This document shows positions 8,209 through 17,647 of a stretch of DNA of 64,000 bases, piece after piece. The position numbers and the translations under genes were made by a program. Every line of letters begins with the position of its first letter. Within the stretch, counting starts at the first letter, position 1. Below the pieces are notes generated by a model. The model searched no databases and was not told where the DNA came from. It saw only the letters and a list, made by a program, of their open reading frames with translations. The stretch is taken from contig NZ_BJXJ01000007.1 of assembly GCF_007990935.1 (NCBI RefSeq), forward strand, positions 1-64,000. Direction: 5' to 3'. The DNA is from Vibrio sagamiensis NBRC 104589. Lineage in GTDB: Bacteria; Pseudomonadota; Gammaproteobacteria; Enterobacterales; Vibrionaceae.

Positions 8209-11200
8209 TAACGCTGAATCTTGATCTTATCCGTAGAACTGGCTTGTTCGTAAATAAAACGTTCAGGCGAATACATGTCTTCGATATACAAATTGGGCAA
8301 ATGAGTATCACCGGGTGTTTCCGCTCTCATTACATAATAATAATTATAGTTATGATTTGAATCGAAAGAGCCAGCGGCTACAAATCGATCATTACGATAC
8401 TCGATCATTTCAGCGTCGCTGCTCTTCATTTTTAGTACGGTAAGCATATCATCTGCAGCTGTGTAGTCTGGGTGCTCAAGTACCATACCTGCGGGTAAGT
8501 AATCAATGAGCATTGCCCGAGAGATATCTTCTTCGAGTTCGAATTCTACATTAACCACAATAAGTTCACCGACTTTGAATTTATCGGTATGTTTCTTATT
8601 TCCATGTTTGTCATAGTAGGTGCGTGCCACTTTTTTGACCTTGATACTGCTTAATAGTGACTGGGGCTCAGCAAACCCTTCGACAGATTGTGTTACATAC
8701 AGAGGAGAGCCAGAGGTATTTGAGTAGTTGTCACCGATGGCGACATCAATCGGCTTTGATACTGAGGTATCGCGACCGTTTTTATTGATATGCACTGGCT
8801 GAGTGTTGATTTTTTGCAGATCAAACCCTGCTATCATCAACGCATACTTCTCTTGTGTACTGAAATATTTGCGCTTTTTACTAAGTTGCAGCACTTTTTC
8901 TACCGCTTCGATACGGTATTTTTCTAAATCACTATCAATAGGACCGATTTTCTCAACAGCACTGATAAGAGAGATAAGCTTAGCTGCAGAAGACAATTCA
9001 GATTCGTAATAGTTGTTTGGGCTTCTTATCCACTTTTTAGCAAACTGTTGCTGACTGCTGATGAAGAAACGTTGACCGGTTTTCATATCGCCAAGCAGAA
9101 AGAAAGTGGCCCCCAATTGGGCTTGACTTAAACTGCTATTAGCCGATAAACGCTTAAGGTAGGTTGCGGCATCAGATAGCGTGATCTTGCCATGTGACGC
9201 TAGTATATAGCCGATATAAGCTTTATCTTCGGTTGAAGTTGTTGAATCCCTGAGGTGCTTTTGGGCTCGTTTTACTGCTCGAGAAACCATCTTATCTGAG
9301 AGAATCTCAGGGTATTGATTTTGTGTCTCTAATAAAAAGTTTGTCACATAAGCCGTTAGCCAAGGCTCTTCTATCGAGTCTTTGTTCCATAAGCCAAATC
9401 CGCCTGAGGATTTTTGAGCACCCGCAAGACGTGAGATCGCTTTTATCAACATCTCTTTAGAGGACGCTTCAGCCGTCACTTGCTGCTTTAATGTTTGCAA
9501 AGAAGGTTCATTGCTCAGCCAAGGGTAGGCTTTACTCGTAGTCTGTTCGACACAACCATAAGGATAGCGGTAAAGCCCTTGTGCAAAGGCCAGTGGATCA
9601 AATTGTGGTGAACGACTAAACAAAACGGTACTTTTGCCACGGAGAATCGGTAAGAGGCCATCCCACTGTGACTGAGCAATGGCCAATGTATCACCAGTGG
9701 CTAAGTGCTTCGTTGTTTGTTTGGTGACATAAGGAGTAGCCGAGCGAACTGGGACGCGCCAATCTCGAGTCACACTATAAACTGGGCTCTTTACCGACAG
9801 TGTGAAAGTGGAAGTAGCAATGTTACTACCAACTCGAATATCGACAGGAAAGGCTGCGCTTTTATTTGGTGCCAGCTTAACTGTTTGCGGCGTAGCTCCT
9901 ATTAACTCCACACCATCTTTCGCCGTCAAGCTCAAGGTGATGGTTTGTGTCTCATCGGTTTGGTTAGAAGCCTCAAGCATCACCTGACTTTTGCTGCCCG
10001 TTGCAAAGAAACGAGGAACTGAAAGCTCTGCGACAATAGGAGCAACCACTTTTACATCTTTTACTTGATGGCCGAATTGTTCACCGTCGATAACGGTGGC
10101 CACAACCTGAACTTCACCATTGTAATCGGGTACATCGATTTTAATTTTTGCTTCGCCATTGCCATCAAGGCGAATTGGTGCAAAGACATGGTTGAATGTT
10201 TTACTTTCAACAAGATCATCAAGCGGCCTATTATTTCCTCCATCCATATCGCCACCATAGCGATGAGTGATGAATGAAGAAGGTCGCGTTTCAAACTGAC
10301 GTGAATAAAGGTCGACCAAATCTGCATTCAGGCGTTTTTGACTATAAAACCAATCGAAGATATCAGGCACCTTATAGCGAGATAGGTTGATAATACCTTT
10401 GTCGGCAATTGTTAATACTACATAAGGTTGCTGCAACGAGTGACTACTTTTGGCTTTAACCGTTACCCATTGTGTAGTGAATGGCTCAAACTTTTCTGGC
10501 GTAACGACTTCAACATCCAGCTTCCGATCTTCTCTGTAGAGTTTCACGGGTTGGACTGCAATCAAGCGGCGAGTATAAGATTTTTCGGTGTTAATCAAAG
10601 TCGCAATTAAATATAGGTCATGCCTTTCGAGTGAATCCGGTATTTGAATTTGAGTGGTGAGTTTTCCTTGCGTGTTCACTTGTTTCTGTTGGTAAGTTTT
10701 ATCACCTACTAATTCAAGAGTGACATTTCCAGAAACAGGGGAGTTGATCTCAATATTGATATCCTGACCATTTTTATAGCTCTTTTGATCTAAAGACAGC
10801 GCTAATTGGTCTGGTTTTACCGGAATCTGAGCTTCACCTTCACGCCAACCGACGTAAAAGCTGTAAATCGTTTCTTGGCCATCTGGAGAAGTCGCGGTAA
10901 TACGATAATCACCCCACTCCACAGGTAAAGAGATTTCTTGTGGCTTGATGCTAAGAGGGAGTTGCTTAAACTCTTCGAGACGCCACTCATCATCTTGCCT
11001 GAGATCCCAACCAGAGTTCTCATTGTAGACCCAATAGTAGCCACCTCTATTGCGCTCAAGTTTTATAGTCGCTTTACCTTCTATTGCTTTGCTGCCGTTA
11101 TGATTGAGTAAGAGTAATGAGAAGTCAGCATTATCAAAATAGTCGAAATTGTCTGCTGCGGGGCGAATGCCAACAACGGACTTTTGGTTAGTGACTAATA

Positions 11201-12863
11201 AGCGTTTTATACGAGTGGTTGTTGCCCCCCCAGTTTCGAAGAGTTGACCATTAACCGTCAGGCGAGCAGGGCCATCCAGTACATCCCTATCGATTGGATC
11301 GAGTTCGATCTCGGCTTGCCCTTCGATATCGAGTTTGATGTCGATTTCTTCAGGTACCTCATATGAACTTATATAGTGCTGTTTACCAACATAATAGCTT
11401 TTGAATTTCCCAGGAAAATGGTCAATAGAGCGGAGTACTGTTGAGGCAATAAAGCGGTTTTCGGATGCTGGTTGACCAAATAAGTAACGGCCCGACACTT
11501 TTGCGTCTAAGACTTCTCCTGCGACAATCTGTTCAGGTAATTCAATGTCTAAGTCCATACGCTCGGGAGTAAATTCAGCGACATTAAAGAAAAACTGACC
11601 CAGATTCTCATTGCTGCTAGGGTTTGTTTTGACTGTTATGGCCCATTTACCCAGCTTTGCAGTTTTTGGTATAGAAAATTCAAACGTAAAAAAGCCAGAG
11701 ACAACCTCATCCAGTGTTTGAGATAAGGCAATACTACCATCCGGTTTAATCACTTCGACAAAGAGGTTCTTCTCATCAGAAAGGTGTCCATTGGCTTTTC
11801 TTAACACAATATTCGTTGAGAGCGTCTCTGCGGGTTTCAATAAATCACGATTGGAGAAAACAAATGCGCCGAGCTCTTTTTGCTGATTACCTGTGATAGT
11901 GAAGTCAGAGAGATCCAAAGGGACTTCTTTCATGGGCAGAACAGCCATACGTCCTGGTTGTTCAACCACAATAATATCTGTGTCGGCTCTCTCTTTATAT
12001 TCAAATTGTGCAAAGCCATTACTCAACGAGGAAGTGAAACGTATACCCTTTTCACTGATGATGGAAACCTTGCCTTTTGCTAGTGGTTCACCGGTGCGTA
12101 AATCCATCGCCTGAATAGAGGCCGATTGTTCGAATAATTTCGCTTGAAGGCCAATGTCTGAAAGTAAAACTTGAACAATATCGGGGTCTTCAAATGAGTT
12201 AGACGGTTTTATTGTGATGATGTACCAACCATTTTCCAATTCACTCGGTAAGGTGAGATTAGCAAGTTGAGATGCATTAGGGCGACTTGGGGGTAATTTG
12301 AACGTGATATCCGTTTGATGTGCAAAATTCTTTCTCAGACGATTAGCGCGCCAAGAATGAAGCTTATTAGTATAGAAATATTCGCTAAACAGTTCAGGAA
12401 TATTATTGACCTTGTAAATCGATAAACTGGCGGCCGTCGCGTTGATTGTTTCAACAGGGATGGCCCGATCACCACTTGCATTAACAAACGGACCATTTCC
12501 AATTAGACGAATACTTGGTGAGGTTTCATAAATGGAGACCGTTTCATATTCGTCCAAGCCACTTTTACGCTCGGTTTTTTTGAGAGAAATTTCGTATTCG
12601 CCTATACCATATTTTTCAATGTGGAAGTATTGAAATGAATGATCAGGGGAAATCCTCCAATCTGGCACGATATCCACATTGTCTTTTTTTACTGGGAGAT
12701 TAATTGTGGTTGATGTGCCTTCTAGTTCGACAATAATACTGCTTTTATTATCTATTTTACCTTCCGATAGGTGCGTAATGGTCGAGGCGAATAGGCTAGG
12801 TGATGTGACTAGGTTGAAACAAAGCCACAGCATGGTAAGTAGGGAAAATCGCATGGTTGTCAT
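8208..12863 (-). CDS. yfhM: Bacterial alpha-2-macroglobulin (YfhM-type) with thioester
   Basis: Very large periplasmic protein (about 1551 residues) that is predicted to trap proteases by a bait-and-thioester mechanism. It shows successive MG-type beta domains, then the thioester motif CVEQ at about residues 1104-1107 (codons near 9554-9543), followed by the alpha/alpha toroid region (TSKAYPWLSNEP...) and the C-terminal receptor-like domain. The intact CxEQ separates it from YfaS-like relatives that lack it. I see a Sec signal peptide (MRFSLLTMLWLCFNLV...) but no lipobox cysteine, unlike E. coli YfhM, so it may be soluble in the periplasm. The frame is open to 12917; starts at 12863 or 12854 best fit the signal peptide, though the Shine-Dalgarno sites are weak. 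pbpC follows with a TAATG overlap. Confidence 0.9.
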   Translation of the reverse strand: MTTMRFSLLTMLWLCFNLVTSPSLFASTITHLSEGKIDNKSSIIVELEGTSTTINLPVKKDNVDIVPDWRISPDHSFQYFHIEKYGIGEYEISLKKTERKSGLDEYETVSIYETSPSIRLIGNGPFVNASGDRAIPVETINATAASLSIYKVNNIPELFSEYFYTNKLHSWRANRLRKNFAHQTDITFKLPPSRPNASQLANLTLPSELENGWYIITIKPSNSFEDPDIVQVLLSDIGLQAKLFEQSASIQAMDLRTGEPLAKGKVSIISEKGIRFTSSLSNGFAQFEYKERADTDIIVVEQPGRMAVLPMKEVPLDLSDFTITGNQQKELGAFVFSNRDLLKPAETLSTNIVLRKANGHLSDEKNLFVEVIKPDGSIALSQTLDEVVSGFFTFEFSIPKTAKLGKWAITVKTNPSSNENLGQFFFNVAEFTPERMDLDIELPEQIVAGEVLDAKVSGRYLFGQPASENRFIASTVLRSIDHFPGKFKSYYVGKQHYISSYEVPEEIDIKLDIEGQAEIELDPIDRDVLDGPARLTVNGQLFETGGATTTRIKRLLVTNQKSVVGIRPAADNFDYFDNADFSLLLLNHNGSKAIEGKATIKLERNRGGYYWVYNENSGWDLRQDDEWRLEEFKQLPLSIKPQEISLPVEWGDYRITATSPDGQETIYSFYVGWREGEAQIPVKPDQLALSLDQKSYKNGQDINIEINSPVSGNVTLELVGDKTYQQKQVNTQGKLTTQIQIPDSLERHDLYLIATLINTEKSYTRRLIAVQPVKLYREDRKLDVEVVTPEKFEPFTTQWVTVKAKSSHSLQQPYVVLTIADKGIINLSRYKVPDIFDWFYSQKRLNADLVDLYSRQFETRPSSFITHRYGGDMDGGNNRPLDDLVESKTFNHVFAPIRLDGNGEAKIKIDVPDYNGEVQVVATVIDGEQFGHQVKDVKVVAPIVAELSVPRFFATGSKSQVMLEASNQTDETQTITLSLTAKDGVELIGATPQTVKLAPNKSAAFPVDIRVGSNIATSTFTLSVKSPVYSVTRDWRVPVRSATPYVTKQTTKHLATGDTLAIAQSQWDGLLPILRGKSTVLFSRSPQFDPLAFAQGLYRYPYGCVEQTTSKAYPWLSNEPSLQTLKQQVTAEASSKEMLIKAISRLAGAQKSSGGFGLWNKDSIEEPWLTAYVTNFLLETQNQYPEILSDKMVSRAVKRAQKHLRDSTTSTEDKAYIGYILASHGKITLSDAATYLKRLSANSSLSQAQLGATFFLLGDMKTGQRFFISSQQQFAKKWIRSPNNYYESELSSAAKLISLISAVEKIGPIDSDLEKYRIEAVEKVLQLSKKRKYFSTQEKYALMIAGFDLQKINTQPVHINKNGRDTSVSKPIDVAIGDNYSNTSGSPLYVTQSVEGFAEPQSLLSSIKVKKVARTYYDKHGNKKHTDKFKVGELIVVNVEFELEEDISRAMLIDYLPAGMVLEHPDYTAADDMLTVLKMKSSDAEMIEYRNDRFVAAGSFDSNHNYNYYYVMRAETPGDTHLPNLYIEDMYSPERFIYEQASSTDKIKIQR

Positions 12864-13130
12864 CTTATTGTGCATTCCGTTAAGTAACCAAAATAGAGGG
12901 ACTCGCCTTTCATCCATAGGCGGGTGGTAATGTTATCAATTTACAATGTTTTTGGTTAATTATTTTTGGAAACTTGGGTATATATAGCTATAGGATTATT
13001 TGAATGTTACCAAAAAAGATGCCATCTTTATTATTAATTTAATCAATGGCTTGTGTTGATTGAAATGATAAATAAAACCAGTTCTTGTAAAAGAATCCAA
13101 GATATTGGTAGGAATACTAAAAAGTTAGCT

Positions 13131-13613
13131 TCATGAAAGTACCGTTAAACACATAAAGCTGTGCAATAACACCACACACACAGTCAGTTTTGTTCTCATT
13201 GCAGCATAATCAGCAAGAACCAAATTGTGCACCATGCTACAAACCTTCGCTGATTTTTCAGCGCGCCAGACGGTGATATAACCAAAAGCGAGAATCACAA
13301 TAGGAGATAAGAAATCTTGATCGCTTAGTAAAAGTGAGAACCAAGCCAATAAAGACATCATGTTGCTTAACAGTAATAGCCTAGAGCTTGAGTGAAGATG
13401 TGGGTTGGTAATGGCTGTACCCCATAAAATACCGGATAAAAAGCTTAAAATCACTGCACTGTAGGTAACGAAGATAATTTCTCCACTGTAACCAAGTATA
13501 TGTTTATCAATGATGGATAATACTAGGCCGCATACAAAAGGGACAAGGCCCATAAAACCGAGTATGTGCATCACATTTGTTGGGCGAGTTCTCTCTAGAT
13601 GTAAATCATTCAT
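13131..13613 (-). CDS. DUF3429 family membrane protein
   Basis: Inner-membrane protein of 160 residues with about four to five hydrophobic helices. The conserved ILGFMGLVPFVCGLVLS start and LSFLSGILWGTAI motif match the DUF3429 family, which has no known function. Its ATG overlaps the stop of the upstream glutathione peroxidase gene by four bases (ATGA), so the two are probably one transcript. The link to a peroxidase is seen in the sequence, but its meaning is unknown. Confidence 0.75.
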   Translation of the reverse strand: MNDLHLERTRPTNVMHILGFMGLVPFVCGLVLSIIDKHILGYSGEIIFVTYSAVILSFLSGILWGTAITNPHLHSSSRLLLLSNMMSLLAWFSLLLSDQDFLSPIVILAFGYITVWRAEKSAKVCSMVHNLVLADYAAMRTKLTVCVVLLHSFMCLTVLS

Positions 13614-14155
13614 AATTGTTGCTCAACAGCATGAGTTATTGATTGTCCTGTAGGAGAAGTAGAACTAGGGAAGATCGCTACGACTTGACCATGCTTATCG
13701 ATAAGATATTTATAGAAGTTCCACTTAGGGGTGACATTAGCTTGCTGCATAATGCTGGTAAAAACTGGATTGGCCTGACTGCCGGATAATGATGTTCTAG
13801 CCATCATTGGAAAGGTCACACCATAATCTAGGTAACAAATATTGGCTGTTTGCTGTTCGCTTCCTCTGTCTTGATGAAAATCATTACTTGGAAAGCCAAT
13901 AACAGCGAAGCCTTTATCTTTGTAAGTTTGATAAAGTTGTTCAAGTTCTTTGAACTGTGAAGTATAACCACATTGACTGGCAGTATTGACCACGAGCAAA
14001 GTTTTACCTTTAAACTCATCGCATAGATTGATGGTTTTGTTTGAGTTGAGTAATCTCTGCTCGACATTAAGGAGCTCAGGACAATTGGCGGCAAAAGAGT
14101 AGGGTTGAAGAAAAATTGCCAGAGCGAAAATTGATAAAAATGAAGTACGAACCAT
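13610..14155 (-). CDS. Periplasmic glutathione peroxidase-family protein
   Basis: Thiol peroxidase of the glutathione peroxidase superfamily, 181 residues. An N-terminal Sec signal (MVRTSFLSIFALAIFLQPYSFA) directs it to the periplasm. The catalytic cysteine lies in NTASQCGYTSQF, and the conserved Trp-Asn pair in PKWNFYKYL. The usual GFPCNQF block reads GFPSNDFHQD, a variant of the motif. It is a Cys rather than Sec enzyme and is likely recycled by a thioredoxin-like partner. A G-rich site (AGGGGG) stands just before the ATG. It is followed by the DUF3429 gene with a 4-bp overlap. Confidence 0.88.
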   Translation of the reverse strand: MVRTSFLSIFALAIFLQPYSFAANCPELLNVEQRLLNSNKTINLCDEFKGKTLLVVNTASQCGYTSQFKELEQLYQTYKDKGFAVIGFPSNDFHQDRGSEQQTANICYLDYGVTFPMMARTSLSGSQANPVFTSIMQQANVTPKWNFYKYLIDKHGQVVAIFPSSTSPTGQSITHAVEQQL

Positions 14156-14219
14156 TTGACCCCCTAATTGGGTGAATTTGGCTGTTCATACTCTAGATTG
14201 GCAGGAAATGATCACTTTG

Positions 14220-14611
14220 AGTGTTAGTGCATGTTACCAAAAGAGTCGAAACATAAATGTAGGTAATAAGAAAAATCGACGACGGCTTTGGTATGCACGG
14301 GAACCGTATTATAAACGCATCATCGCTCATGCACTTGGTAAACGCAATACGAATAGCTTGCGAGTGCTGCTTACTCTACTACAGCCTTTCGACATCTGCT
14401 TATTTTTCAAAGATGACTTCAATGTCTACACGAAAGAGTTGCCAATAGAAAAGCACATTGTAGGTAAGAGGTACACTCAGCGAATTGAGAGAACTAACCT
14501 GACAGTACGTTCAAGATTGAAACATCTTGTCCGTAAAACGATCTTTTTTCAAAATCAGAGGAGATAAATAACGAAGTAATAGGGACGTTTATAGAGCGGG
14601 AGTTTTACTAG
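14220..14611 (+). pseudogene. IS1-family transposase (InsB-like) remnant, frameshifted
   Basis: The reading frame from about 14250 to 14567 encodes a recognisable IS1 transposase core: VGNKKNRRRLWYA, then IAHALGKR, LLQPFDICLFFKDD, and KRYTQRIERTNL containing the catalytic glutamate region. The N-terminal DE-W segment with the first catalytic aspartate is missing. The frame ends at 14567, yet the expected IS1 carboxy terminus (NEVIGTFIEREFY) reads on in another frame at 14570-14608 and stops at 14609-14611. So an indel has broken it. I find no clear terminal inverted repeats. It is a decayed element at the edge of the AT-rich operon that follows. Confidence 0.82.
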
Positions 14612-14643
14612 TAATTCAACCGAACTGAGTCATGACCGTATTT

Positions 14644-14693
14644 TCAATAGGTGCTGATATAACTCAGACAACACCTATTGAGATGTTTTTTTT
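14644..14693 (+). terminator. Rho-independent terminator, plus strand
   Basis: Perfect 10-bp stem TCAATAGGTG / CACCTATTGA with an 18-nt loop, then GATG and eight T. It lies just beyond the IS1 remnant. Confidence 0.7.
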
Positions 14694-14801
14694 GATTGCT
14701 TTGTTAATAAAATGCGATTGATTAGGGCTTTTTTGTACTGTTTCCAGTCCGCTGTTTATGGCCTAGTTAAATTTAATTGCTCAACAAAGTCTATAAGAAA
14801 G

Positions 14802-15410
14802 TCAGCTTGCCAAAAGCTGAGAATAACCTAAATAAAAAGCTGTACAAATTAATAACGACCCCATAGAAAGATTAAAAATTCGTAATCGGTTACTATTATT
14901 TAAGAAGACCGTGGCTTTATCTCCTAATATTGCCCAGAAAATTAGTGACGCATAACATATAAAAAAATAGCATAAAACAAAAGTAGAAAATATAGCATTG
15001 TTATTAACGCTACTAAATAACGAGACTCCTGAAACACATGCTATCCAAGCCTTAGGGTTTAACCATTGGAGTGCAAATCCCTCCCAAAAAGTGGCTAGTT
15101 TCATTTCTTCTGATACCGAAATAGTTCCTCCAGACTTTGCTACTTTAATCCCTAGATAAATAATAAATGAAGCACCTATAACTGTTAAATACTTAAGAAA
15201 TAGGGGGAAAAGAACAAGGACCTGAATAAACCCGAACCCAATAAATGCTAGTAGCATCGTAAAGCCTATTGTTGCGCCAGATACAAAAGGCATTGTCTTC
15301 TTTAAGCCATGATTAATACCTGAGGAGACAATTACCATATTAACAGGTCCTGGTGATATAGACATAGCTAAACTGAAGGTACACATTGCTATGAATAATG
15401 TTATTGTCAT
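14802..15410 (-). CDS. LysE/RhtB-family amino-acid exporter
   Basis: Inner-membrane exporter of 202 residues with six predicted helices. It has the signature SISPGPVNMVIVSSGINHG near the N terminus, diagnostic of LysE/RhtB transporters, and GATIGFTMLLAFIGFGF. The family exports amino acids and their derivatives, including homoserine, threonine, lysine and amino-acid analogues. An AAGGA site lies 6 nt before the ATG. It is the last gene of the twelve-gene operon, 25 nt after the ferredoxin. In this setting a role in exporting a pathway product or a toxic amino-acid intermediate is plausible, but that is inferred from position. Confidence 0.85.
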   Translation of the reverse strand: MTITLFIAMCTFSLAMSISPGPVNMVIVSSGINHGLKKTMPFVSGATIGFTMLLAFIGFGFIQVLVLFPLFLKYLTVIGASFIIYLGIKVAKSGGTISVSEEMKLATFWEGFALQWLNPKAWIACVSGVSLFSSVNNNAIFSTFVLCYFFICYASLIFWAILGDKATVFLNNSNRLRIFNLSMGSLLICTAFYLGYSQLLAS

Positions 15411-15435
15411 TAGATTTCCTTTTTATTTTTTAATG

Positions 15436-15720
15436 TTATGTGTATTTTATATGGATTTCTGCATCTGAAAGCAAATAACTTTTACAGGAATATACTTTTT
15501 CGTCTTCTACTATAGAATAAGTGTTATTTAAAATCCCTTTTGCTAAAATTACACTGCAAGAACCGCATACCCCTTTTCTGCATGAGCTTCGAATAGGAAG
15601 TCGCATTTTTTCTATCATATCGAGAATAGATTCATTAGCTTCTCCTGTTCCATAGTATTGCTGATCATTAAAAATTACTTTTAATTGAAGTGTATTCGTT
15701 TGTTCACTTTTCACACTCAT
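15436..15720 (-). CDS. 2Fe-2S plant-type ferredoxin
   Basis: Small electron carrier of 94 residues. The iron-sulfur ligands are visible as SSCRKGVCGSC (C-x4-C-x2-C) and a distant cysteine in KVYSCKSYL, the plant/vertebrate-type 2Fe-2S pattern. The start is ATG at 15720, with AGGAAAAT just upstream and a 4-bp ATGA overlap with the stop of the ATPase gene before it; the longer frame to 15756 has no such support. No reductase gene is adjacent. Within this operon the likely clients are the diiron oxygenase and possibly the Fe(II) oxygenase, both of which need reduced iron. That pairing is inferred. Confidence 0.88.
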   Translation of the reverse strand: MSVKSEQTNTLQLKVIFNDQQYYGTGEANESILDMIEKMRLPIRSSCRKGVCGSCSVILAKGILNNTYSIVEDEKVYSCKSYLLSDAEIHIKYT

Positions 15721-16682
15721 ATATTTTCCTCTAAATGTATTGATTCTAAAACACAAGCAATTTGCCTTCCTGATACATTTCTATTGGCAGGTACATTTGA
15801 GAGACATTGGTGGCTCACATGTTGACAGCGAGGTGCAAACTGACAACCATTGCTCGGTAAAGTAGAGTTAAATTCTTTAGTTGAAACTACATCTTCTCTA
15901 GTTAATAAACTACTTCTCACTAGCTCTTTTGTGTAAGGGTGAATAGGCTTTTCAATTACTTCTGTTGCTACGCCATATTCGACTAATCGTCCAGAATACA
16001 TAACACCAACAGAGTCAGCGATAAATTTAACCACAGGAAGAGCATGTGAGATTATAATGTAAGTTAACCCAAGCTGTTGTTGTAAATCCAAAAGTAAATT
16101 AATAATTTGTGCCTGAATTGACATATCTAATGCAGATAAAGGTTCATCGAGAATAAGTACTTCCGGGTTGGTAACTAGAGCACGAGCAATTCCAACTCGT
16201 TGTCTCTGTCCTCCACTAAGTTGGTGTGGATATGCGTCTAAGTATTGCTCTGCTACTCCTACCATTTTGAGATATTTAGCTGCAGCATCTTTTCTATTCT
16301 GCGAGCTAACTCGTCGATTAACTGCGAGCGGTGAACTAACTAACTGCCAAATTCTTTTTCTTGGATTTAGCGAAGAATAAGGGTCCTGAAAAACCATTTG
16401 TATTTTGCTATAAAACTCTTTGCGAGGAATTTCATAAATTGGTGTCAACTCACCATTAAAAAGCATTGAAATCTTACCTTCGTCAAATTTAGATAGTCTC
16501 ATGATTTGGCGAGCAAGTGTACTTTTCCCACTTCCTGACTCGCCTACAATGGCAAGAGTTTCTCCTTTAGCTACGTCTATACTGATTTTATCCAATGCTT
16601 GTATCTTCAAGGTATGACTAAAAGACTGCCTCGTTACAAACTCTTTAGAGATAGAATCTACAGCCACAATTACTTGCTTCAT
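15717..16682 (-). CDS. Peptide ABC transporter ATP-binding protein, DppF/OppF-like
   Basis: Cytoplasmic ATPase of a peptide-type ABC importer, 321 residues. Walker A is GESGSGKST, the signature is LSGGQRQRVGIARAL, and Walker B is VLILDEPLSALD. The C-terminal OppF-type extension has the cysteine cluster CQFAPRCQHVSHQC, likely to hold an iron-sulfur cluster. The start overlaps the preceding ATPase stop by four bases, and its own stop overlaps the ferredoxin ATG. It works as a heterodimer with the DppD-like subunit encoded next to it. Confidence 0.93.
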   Translation of the reverse strand: MKQVIVAVDSISKEFVTRQSFSHTLKIQALDKISIDVAKGETLAIVGESGSGKSTLARQIMRLSKFDEGKISMLFNGELTPIYEIPRKEFYSKIQMVFQDPYSSLNPRKRIWQLVSSPLAVNRRVSSQNRKDAAAKYLKMVGVAEQYLDAYPHQLSGGQRQRVGIARALVTNPEVLILDEPLSALDMSIQAQIINLLLDLQQQLGLTYIIISHALPVVKFIADSVGVMYSGRLVEYGVATEVIEKPIHPYTKELVRSSLLTREDVVSTKEFNSTLPSNGCQFAPRCQHVSHQCLSNVPANRNVSGRQIACVLESIHLEENI

Positions 16683-17647
16683 GAATTAGCTCCCAAGTGA
16701 CAGCGGACATCCACTCCAGGTTTAGGAGAAGTGAGTAAAGGCTTAACGTCACATAGTTCATTTCTAGATGGGCATCGAGATGCAAACCTACAACCTTTAA
16801 TATCCTTATCGATTGGCATAACATCCCCTTTGATTGTTTCCAGTCTATGATTTGGAGATCTTCTTTTCTCGATAGGGATGGAGCGAATTAGACCTTGAGT
16901 GTAAGGGTGTATTGGTTGACTTAAGACATCTATAGTATTGCCTTGTTCGACAACCTCACCTGAATACATGACTTGAATACGGTCAGACATTGAACGAACT
17001 ACTTCAATGTCATGAGAAACTAATAGCATCGCCATGTTGTATTTTTTGCAACACGACTTCAGCAGAGCTAGAATTTGAGCCTGTATAGTAACATCTAAGG
17101 CTGTTGTCGGTTCATCTGCTATGAGTAATTTTGGCTTACATGCTAGGGCCATTGCTATCATCACTCGTTGAGCCATTCCGCCTGAGAGTTCGTGTGGATA
17201 GCTTTTTAGTCGATCTTCAGCTCCCGTAATTCCAACTTGTATGACTAGTTTTAAAGCTTCCTGATGATAGTCATTCTTTGATAGGCCAGGCTGGTGTTCT
17301 CGCAGTGTTTCAATCAACTGATATCCAATAGTAAAGCACGGATTCAATGCACTCATAGGGTCCTGAAAGATCATTGCGACCTGCTTACCTCGAATTTTTC
17401 GAGTTTCTACTTTTGTTAATGATAAGAGGTTATATTTATCAAGTAATAATGAATCGGCATTTACTTTTATATTATTTGGAAGCAGTCCCATGATCGCATA
17501 GTTAACAATACTTTTGCCACTCCCTGATTCACCAACAACACCTAAAATTTCTCCTTCGTGAATGTTAAAAGTTAAGTTATGAATGGCACGTTGATATTTT
17601 GAATCTTTACGAAAATATATAGTTAAATTTTCCACCTTTAGTATCAT
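16679..17647 (-). CDS. Peptide ABC transporter ATP-binding protein, DppD/OppD-like
   Basis: Second ATPase of the peptide importer, 322 residues. It shows Walker A GESGSGKSI, the signature LSGGMAQRVMIAMAL, Walker B LLIADEPTTALD and the C-terminal cysteine motif CRFASRCPSRNELC. The Walker A threonine or serine at the last position is isoleucine here (GKSI), as in many OppD/DppD proteins, where the preceding serine coordinates Mg. It overlaps its neighbours by four bases on both sides, so the transporter is made as one translationally coupled set. Confidence 0.93.
   Translation of the reverse strand: MILKVENLTIYFRKDSKYQRAIHNLTFNIHEGEILGVVGESGSGKSIVNYAIMGLLPNNIKVNADSLLLDKYNLLSLTKVETRKIRGKQVAMIFQDPMSALNPCFTIGYQLIETLREHQPGLSKNDYHQEALKLVIQVGITGAEDRLKSYPHELSGGMAQRVMIAMALACKPKLLIADEPTTALDVTIQAQILALLKSCCKKYNMAMLLVSHDIEVVRSMSDRIQVMYSGEVVEQGNTIDVLSQPIHPYTQGLIRSIPIEKRRSPNHRLETIKGDVMPIDKDIKGCRFASRCPSRNELCDVKPLLTSPKPGVDVRCHLGANS

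Noticed and set aside
14172..14567. Functional IS1 transposase gene
   Set aside because: The first catalytic Asp region is missing, the C-terminal end is out of frame, and no terminal repeats are visible.
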